Source: Chthonomonas sp. UBA1950 (lineage in GTDB: Bacteria; Armatimonadota; Fimbriimonadia; Fimbriimonadales; Fimbriimonadaceae). From it: DNA of 64,000 nucleotides. This document shows, piece after piece, positions 59,116 through 64,000 of the stretch (positions within the stretch are counted from its first letter, which is position 1; the number at the start of each line of letters is the position of its first letter). Both the position numbers and the translations under genes were made by a program. The DNA lies in assembly GCA_002336105.1 (NCBI GenBank), contig DDEQ01000036.1, positions 4,800 through 68,799 on the forward strand, in the 5' to 3' direction. Under the pieces are notes generated by a model. That model was not told the origin of the DNA. It was given only the letters and a program-made list of their open reading frames with translations, and made no database searches.

Positions 59116-60417
59116 TCAATCGAACCTGTGGTGCTGGGTCGAATTAGCGCCATAAACGAGTCGATACATCGGTCCCGTCATGAGCGTGGTGACAATCGCC
59201 ATCATGACCATGATGGTAAAGAGCTGAGCCGTAATCACATGTTGCTGTAGCCCAATGTTAAGAATGATGAGCTCCATGAGACCTCGAGCGTTCATGAGAG
59301 TGCCTATCGCCAACGACTCTCGATGGGGTTCTCCGGCAAGCCTAGAAGCCAGATAACAACCCCCAAACTTGCCCGCGATGGCAGCTAGAAGTATAAATCC
59401 TGTGATCTCCCACAGAGAGACGCTATTGATGAGGTTGATCTGTGTGTTAAGCCCCGAGTAAACGAAAAAGAATGGAAGAAACAGAGCGACAACTACTTGG
59501 TGTAGGCGTCCGTTCAATTCATCAACGATTTTTCCACGAGGCATGGAAGCTCCCACGATGAATGCTCCGAAAACCGCGTAAATGCCGATCGCATCGGTGA
59601 ACCACGCTCCCGCGAAAACTAGCAGGATAACCGACATAAAGACGTTCTGCGAGATTCGACCTTCGGTGTCTAAAGCGCGTTCTAGGTTCCTGAGTAGTTT
59701 TCGACCAAAGGTAAACATCAATACCGCAAACCCGACTCCGCCACCGATTGCCCAAAGAGCGATGGTCGGATCATTTTTGCTAATGGCGAGGACCACGGCG
59801 AGCAATGACCAGGCCGCCGCATCGTCGGTCGCTCCGGCCCCCAGCGCAAGCGTGCCCATGGAAGTGTTGGCTAGACCCGCTTCATACAGAATTCGGGCAA
59901 GCATCGGAAAAGCCGTGATCGACATCGCCGCGCCAAGGTAGAGCGTGGCGGTTTGAGTCGAAATAGAGGGGCTAAACAGGTCGGTTCGGTCTTTCAGTAC
60001 GGTCAGGCAGAGGATTGCGCCAAACGCGAAGGGCAATGCAATTCCGGCGACGGATGTCAATACCGCGCCTTTGATTCGGCCCGAAATCAACTTGACGTTG
60101 AACTCCATGCCGATCAGAAACATATACAAGACCAACCCGATCTGGGCGATGACGTAGAGAATCGACATCGAAGGGTGCTCCACCGGAACGGCTTCTCCCC
60201 GTACAAAAACCTCAAGCGATTTCGGGAAGAGCCAAGCCTGAACATCTGGCGCGAGTAATCCGAACAGAGATGGGCCTAGGATCACCCCTGTCACCATCTC
60301 CATCGTGACTTGTGCCTGACCTAGAAATCGATTACCAAACCAGCCGAATAATTTGCACGCCGCAAGTACGACAATCACTTGCAACATAAATGTGAGCATC
60401 AAATCGAGGTCATTCAT
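59116..60417 (-). CDS. Cation/proton antiporter (CPA2, Kef-like)
   Basis: A 433-residue membrane protein with about twelve hydrophobic segments; the GVILGPSLFGLLAP segment and ATDDAAAWSLLAVVLA (the DD pair in the ion path) are hallmarks of the Na/H exchanger CPA2 group. No RCK/TrkA-N domain follows, so regulation by NAD is unlikely. The ATG at 60417 is taken; the GTG at 60432 is also in frame. Confidence 0.85.
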   Translation of the reverse strand: MNDLDLMLTFMLQVIVVLAACKLFGWFGNRFLGQAQVTMEMVTGVILGPSLFGLLAPDVQAWLFPKSLEVFVRGEAVPVEHPSMSILYVIAQIGLVLYMFLIGMEFNVKLISGRIKGAVLTSVAGIALPFAFGAILCLTVLKDRTDLFSPSISTQTATLYLGAAMSITAFPMLARILYEAGLANTSMGTLALGAGATDDAAAWSLLAVVLAISKNDPTIALWAIGGGVGFAVLMFTFGRKLLRNLERALDTEGRISQNVFMSVILLVFAGAWFTDAIGIYAVFGAFIVGASMPRGKIVDELNGRLHQVVVALFLPFFFVYSGLNTQINLINSVSLWEITGFILLAAIAGKFGGCYLASRLAGEPHRESLAIGTLMNARGLMELIILNIGLQQHVITAQLFTIMVMMAIVTTLMTGPMYRLVYGANSTQHHRFD

Positions 60418-60474
60418 AGCTGTGTTCAGCACCGAACAGGTCGCAATCTTTGACAGGCTAGTCTACATGAGACA

Positions 60475-60490
60475 ACATTTAGGATAATGT
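60475..60490. promoter_or_regulatory. Inverted repeat before the third sugar transporter
   Basis: ACATT (60475-60479) and AATGT (60486-60490) separated by six bases lie 22 bases before the binding-protein start. It could be an operator. A nearby TTGACA (60450-60455) has no good -10 at 17 bases. Confidence 0.3.
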
Positions 60491-60512
60491 CATTAACACG
60501 TATGGTGCATCA

Positions 60513-61838
60513 ATGAAGCCGCTCGCCATCGCAGCTACCTGCGTAACCGTCGCGCTAATGGCTGGCGCAATCCTGTACGGCGAATCGGTCGTTCAACGCC
60601 AAGCCACGAATGGTCGCACGGTTGTGATCTATTGGGAAAAGTGGACCGGCGACGAAGCCAAAGAGATGGAGAAAGTTGTCAACAGCTTTAACAAATCTCA
60701 AGACCGCATTTTTGTTCGTTATCTCAGTATTTCTGGCGTCGATCAAAAAACGCTTCTTGCAACGTCCGGCGGAAATCCTCCTGACGTAGCTGGGATTTGG
60801 CAAGAAGGATTGGCTCGCTTCTCGGATATGGGAGCCCTTCTCGATCTCACCGCCATGGCGAAAGAAAAAGGACTCACCAGAGACTATTACATTCCAGCTT
60901 TTTACGACGCACTGACATATCGAGGCGGGCTCTGGGCATTGCCGAGCACACCAGCTTCTATTGCACTTCACGTGAACTCTGACCTCGTTCCCAAGGAAGT
61001 TGCGACACCAGAGACGTTTCCAAAGACCATCGAAGAACTTGACAAGTTGAGTGACAAGATCACGAAGAAGGACAAAGATGGCAACTTAACGCTTTCTGGC
61101 TTTGTGCCATCAAATCCTGGATGGTGGAATTGGGCATGGCCGATTTACTTTGGCGGTCAAATCGTGAAAGGCGACAAGATCACGGTCGATACACCCGAGG
61201 CTGAGCGATCTTTCAAGTGGGTCGAAGGCTACTACAAGCGGTACGGCCCAACTGCCGTCCAGAATTTCCGTAGCGGATTCGCTAATTTTGCCTCTCCAGA
61301 CGACCCGTTCATGTCAGGGAAAGTCGCAACCGAAATCAACGGAGTTTGGAAAGCGAACTACATTCGAGTTTACAAAAAGGGAATGCACTGGTTTGCTGTT
61401 CCGTTTCCGTATCCAGCCGACCGAAAAGACCTCGAAGGGCACAGCAATCTTTCTCAGGACGTACTGTCGATTCCGGCGGGCGCAAAGCATCCCAAAGAAG
61501 CCTTTGAGTTTATCGCCTATGTTCAACAACAAAAGGTGATGGAAAGTCTTTGCAAAGGGCATGGCAAGAATTCTCCACTTAGGGTTGTTAGCGAAGAGTT
61601 TTTCAAAACTCACCAAAACAAGTTCATACGTCTTTTTGATGAACTGGCTCGGTCTCCAAAGGCGTTCAGCCCGCCCAATATTGGTATCTACGCCCAAATT
61701 GGCAACGAGATTAACGTCGCTTTCGATGAGGTCAATACGGGACAAAAAACTCCGAAACAGGCTCTACATGATGCTCAAGGGCGACTAGACAAGCTATGGG
61801 CAACCTATCAAGCACAGGTTTTGGGGGTTAAGAAGTGA
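60513..61838 (+). CDS. CUT1 solute-binding protein (unfused)
   Basis: A 441-residue family 1 extracellular solute-binding protein. The N-terminus KPLAIAATCVTVALMAGAIL is one hydrophobic stretch without lipobox cysteine, so it may remain as a membrane anchor. Domain signs: VIYWEKWTGDEAKEMEKVVN, ATSGGNPPDVAGIWQEG and SNLSQDVLSIPAGAKHPKEA. It is the receptor of the importer encoded next, with a 4-base overlap (GTGA) to the first permease. Confidence 0.92.
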   Translation: MKPLAIAATCVTVALMAGAILYGESVVQRQATNGRTVVIYWEKWTGDEAKEMEKVVNSFNKSQDRIFVRYLSISGVDQKTLLATSGGNPPDVAGIWQEGLARFSDMGALLDLTAMAKEKGLTRDYYIPAFYDALTYRGGLWALPSTPASIALHVNSDLVPKEVATPETFPKTIEELDKLSDKITKKDKDGNLTLSGFVPSNPGWWNWAWPIYFGGQIVKGDKITVDTPEAERSFKWVEGYYKRYGPTAVQNFRSGFANFASPDDPFMSGKVATEINGVWKANYIRVYKKGMHWFAVPFPYPADRKDLEGHSNLSQDVLSIPAGAKHPKEAFEFIAYVQQQKVMESLCKGHGKNSPLRVVSEEFFKTHQNKFIRLFDELARSPKAFSPPNIGIYAQIGNEINVAFDEVNTGQKTPKQALHDAQGRLDKLWATYQAQVLGVKK

Positions 61839-62713
61839 ACAAGCGTCGCGACGCTCGGGTAGGCATCCTGTTTGCGATGCCATGGATTATGGGTTTCCTG
61901 ATCTTCTCGTTATATCCGCTGCTGTCATCGCTCTACACCAGTTTTACGAGTTACTCTGTTTTGCAGCCTCCGAAGTGGATTGGCGTCGAGAACTATCGGG
62001 AACTGTTATCTGACGAGATCTTTATCAAATCAGTGGTCAACACGGCGTGGTATACGATTGCCGCAGTACCGCTCAGCACCGTGGTGGCAATCGGACTCGC
62101 GATGCTCCTCAACACAAAAGTGAAGGGTATGGCGGTCTACCGCACAATGTTCTTCCTGCCGTCGCTGGTTCCTATGGTGGCTTTGGGAACTCTCTTCCTG
62201 TGGGTGTTTAACGGCGATCACGGACTCCTCAACGCCATATTGAAGCCGCTAGGATTGCCAACTCCGAACTGGCTCGGCGAACCTCTTTACGCGAAGTCTA
62301 CGCTAATCCTAATCTCAATGTGGGGATGCGGGCAGGCGATGATCATCTACCTCGCAGGCTTGCAAGATGTCCCGATTTCGCTGTACGAAGCTGCGGATTT
62401 GGATGGGGCGAAGTTCTGGGCGAAAACTCGAAACGTGACGATTCCGATGATCTCGCCAGTCATCTTGTTCAACGTTGTCATGGGCATTATCGGCTCGATG
62501 CAGATTTTCGCTGTTCCATACGTGATGTTCTCAGGCGGTTCACCAGCCCGCGCAAACTATTACTTCTCGATGTATCTTTTCGACAACGCGTTTGCTTATC
62601 AAAGAATGGGTTTTGCGAGTGCAATGGCTTGGATCATGTTTGCAATCATTCTTGTTTTGACACTCATTTCGCTGAGGATTTCGGAACGGCATGTTCACTA
62701 CGAGGGAGGGTAA
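61835..62713 (+). CDS. CUT1 permease, MalF type
   Basis: A 292-residue membrane protein starting GTG. Family start RVGILFAMPWIMGFLIFSLY and EAA loop EAADLDGAKFWAKTRNVTIP. It is directly comparable to the C-terminal half of the fused protein at 26497, from residue 494 onward, including the same order of helices. It belongs to the unfused importer. Confidence 0.92.
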   Translation: MNKRRDARVGILFAMPWIMGFLIFSLYPLLSSLYTSFTSYSVLQPPKWIGVENYRELLSDEIFIKSVVNTAWYTIAAVPLSTVVAIGLAMLLNTKVKGMAVYRTMFFLPSLVPMVALGTLFLWVFNGDHGLLNAILKPLGLPTPNWLGEPLYAKSTLILISMWGCGQAMIIYLAGLQDVPISLYEAADLDGAKFWAKTRNVTIPMISPVILFNVVMGIIGSMQIFAVPYVMFSGGSPARANYYFSMYLFDNAFAYQRMGFASAMAWIMFAIILVLTLISLRISERHVHYEGG

Positions 62714-62715
62714 TC

Positions 62716-63573
62716 ATGAAGAACGATAGTCGACGAACAATCAAAATTGCCCTAACCCATGTAGCGTTGGTAGTGCTCTCCATCGTGTTCTTTATGCCGA
62801 TGTTGTGGATGCTCAGCACGGCTGTTAAACCGATCTCTGAGACGATGTCCACACCCCCGAAGTGGATTCCGAGCGAATTTCAGTATTGGAACTTTAAGGA
62901 AGCAATCATGTACGGTAGCGACGAATTGGGCTATATCCCGTTCCTCGTTTATGCCCGTAATACGATCTTAATCACCTTCCTGACGGTCATTGGAGCGGTT
63001 TCATCGAATGCCTTGGTCGCGTACTCATTCGCGCGAATCAAGTGGCCGGGTCGAGATCTGTTTTTCAGCGTGACACTTGCTACGATGATGGTTCCGTTCC
63101 CCGTCACGATGGTCCCCACATTCGCCCTCTTTCGCTGGTTAGGGTGGGTTGGCACCTTTAGGCCGCTTTGGGTACCTGCATTCATGGCGAGTGCCTTTAG
63201 CATCTTCCTGCTAAGACAGTTCTTTAAGAGCATTCCGATGGAACTTTCAGAGGCAGCGAAGATCGACGGTGCAAGTGAGTTCCGAACGTTTATCGACGTG
63301 ATTATTCCGCTCGCACGCCCAGCACTTGCGGTCGTGGCTTTGTTCTCGTTTATGGGGGCCTGGAATGATTTCATGGGGCCGATGATCTATCTGGTCGACC
63401 AAAACACGTTCACCCTTTCGCTCGGTTTGCAGGCCTATCAGACGACGCACGGTGGCACACCTTGGAACTTGCTGATGGCAGCCGCATCAATGGTCATCCT
63501 GCCGATCATCATTGTCTTTTTCCTGGCACAGAAATTGTTCATCCAGGGGATCGCGACCAGCGGTCTCAAGTAA
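62716..63573 (+). CDS. CUT1 permease, MalG type
   Basis: A 285-residue membrane protein. GAGGGAGGG five bases before the ATG at 62716 fixes the start; the frame extends upstream only inside the neighbour gene. EAA loop: EAAKIDGASEFRTFIDVIIP. Third gene of the importer; no ATPase gene follows before the rRNA operon. Confidence 0.92.
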   Translation: MKNDSRRTIKIALTHVALVVLSIVFFMPMLWMLSTAVKPISETMSTPPKWIPSEFQYWNFKEAIMYGSDELGYIPFLVYARNTILITFLTVIGAVSSNALVAYSFARIKWPGRDLFFSVTLATMMVPFPVTMVPTFALFRWLGWVGTFRPLWVPAFMASAFSIFLLRQFFKSIPMELSEAAKIDGASEFRTFIDVIIPLARPALAVVALFSFMGAWNDFMGPMIYLVDQNTFTLSLGLQAYQTTHGGTPWNLLMAAASMVILPIIIVFFLAQKLFIQGIATSGLK

Positions 63574-63619
63574 CAAGAGCAGGCTGTTCGATATGACGTT
63601 GTCGAGCAGTCTGCTCTTG
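63574..63619 (+). terminator. Terminator-like hairpin after the third transporter
   Basis: CAAGAGCAG (63574-63582) pairs with CTGCTCTTG (63611-63619), and inner CTG/CAG and TCGA/TCGA pairs extend the stem. Only a short T-rich stretch follows, so termination may be weak. It separates the sugar operon from the rRNA promoter. Confidence 0.5.
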
Positions 63620-63735
63620 CATTTCGTATTCACGAATCGGCCGGATTTAGAAGCCAACATCAAAAATAGCGCATTAGATACAGACGTGACATTAAGCTGT
63701 AAAGCGTCAGAGTTTTGACTTTTTTGTTATAACTC

Positions 63736-63765
63736 TTGACATTCAAGGTTCATTTGCGGAACAAT
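63736..63765 (+). promoter_or_regulatory. Probable rRNA operon promoter
   Basis: TTGACA at 63736-63741 and AACAAT at 63760-63765 are separated by 18 bases. An A/T-rich stretch with runs of T lies just upstream, as in UP elements. Transcription would start about 185 bases before the 16S. Confidence 0.55.
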
Positions 63766-63767
63766 AT

Positions 63768-63956
63768 CCCTCGTCGCCGCGTTGGAGACAGCGCGAAGAC
63801 AGTGAACATTGAAAGCTTCATAGAGGAAAACGTTCAGAGTAAGTTCTAAAAAGGATCTGACCAATAGAGTCAGAATCCCCAAAAAGAGATCTTGTCACTA
63901 GTTGATAAGATCGACAAAGTCAACCCTTCCTATTAATAGGAAGTCGGTCAACACTT
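63768..63956 (+). other. rRNA leader region
   Basis: The leader upstream of 16S contains several hairpins: an imperfect GGATCTGAC/GTCAGAATCC near 63856-63881 and a perfect CTTCCTATTAATAGGAAG at 63926-63943, 13 bases before the 16S start. These probably serve antitermination and processing. No gene is present. Confidence 0.5.
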
Positions 63957-64000
63957 TCTTCGGAGAGTTTGATCATGGCTCAGGACGAACGCTGGCGGCG
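63957..64000 (+). rRNA. 16S rRNA gene (5' end, partial)
   Basis: The conserved 16S start AGAGTTTGATCATGGCTCAG lies at 63964-63983, equivalent to E. coli positions 8-27, followed by GACGAACGCTGGCGGCG. The gene runs off the right edge, so only about 44 bases are visible. The gene start by E. coli numbering is about 63957. Confidence 0.97.

Noticed and set aside
60450..60485. Promoter TTGACA before the third sugar receptor
   Set aside because: The -35 is good but no acceptable -10 stands 16-18 bases away; GATAAT is about 27 bases away.
62320..62715. N-terminal extension of the last permease
   Set aside because: The extra residues are polar and lie inside the preceding permease gene. The ATG at 62716 has a perfect ribosome-binding site and the family start.
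1..64000. tRNA genes, CRISPR arrays and insertion sequences
   Set aside because: No regular repeat-spacer array, transposase reading frame with inverted ends or tRNA-like fold with a T-loop consensus was found in the gaps between genes.

Overview
The window reads as chromosomal DNA of a diderm bacterium, most likely a member of the Armatimonadota (Fimbriimonas-like). That placement is inferred, not proven, from a combination of traits: prepilin-like proteins with H-X9-DG/ADGH(V) C-termini, a PEP-CTERM protein, a fused ispDF gene, a SUF cluster of the SufU/SufT type, a full pilMNOPQ pilus operon headed by an ExeA-type ATPase, an LptC/OstA-type envelope protein, and many CUT1 sugar transporter genes. 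The 16S rRNA gene that begins at the right edge (about 63957) would settle the identity.

Layout. 1-1.4 kb: an AT-richer edge with a truncated exported protein and a GC-rich orphan gene. 1.5-4.8 kb: a methyltransferase, a DUF4434 TIM-barrel protein, a sugar-phosphate isomerase-like protein and a DUF3298 protein. 4.8-10 kb: leftward Fe-S assembly operon sufC-sufD-unknown-sufS-sufU-sufT-rrf2, without sufB, preceded by a good promoter that overlaps an inverted repeat. 10.2-18.6 kb: rightward type IV pilus operon (ExeA-like ATPase, HTH protein, PilM, N, O, P, Q) followed by two lipoproteins. 18.6-25.5 kb: two prepilin-like proteins, an acetyltransferase, a hydrolase, an OstA/LptC-like protein, a DsbD-alpha domain protein and a J-domain/WD40 protein. 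25.6-32.6 kb: a leftward run of transglutaminase protein, PIN-TRAM membrane protein, ispDF, a solute-binding-protein/permease fusion and a partner permease. 32.7-40.9 kb: topA, GNAT, ferredoxin, PilZ, GbsR-like regulator, lon, a small membrane protein and nitroreductase. 40.9-44.4 kb: a second binding-protein/permease fusion with an unknown gene downstream. 44.5-46.4 kb: HAF-type lipoprotein and PEP-CTERM protein between two excellent terminators. 46.6-57.8 kb: glyS, a NanE-NanK fusion, SCO1, a small FtsB/DivIC-like protein, comM, D-aminopeptidase, two tandem S66 carboxypeptidases and a phosphodiester glycosidase. 57.8-63.6 kb: GH32 glycosidase, cation/proton antiporter and a third, unfused, CUT1 transporter. 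63.6-64 kb: rRNA promoter, leader and the 16S start.

Themes. Carbohydrate handling dominates the accessory content: three CUT1 importers without any ATPase gene, GH32, isomerase, NanEK and phosphodiester glycosidase. Two of the three importers carry the periplasmic binding protein fused through an extra membrane helix to the MalF-type permease; the third has the same parts as separate genes. This is the most unusual feature of the window. A second theme is cell-wall peptide and amino-sugar turnover (DppA, two S66 enzymes, NanEK). I saw no insertion sequence, CRISPR array, prophage module or tRNA gene.
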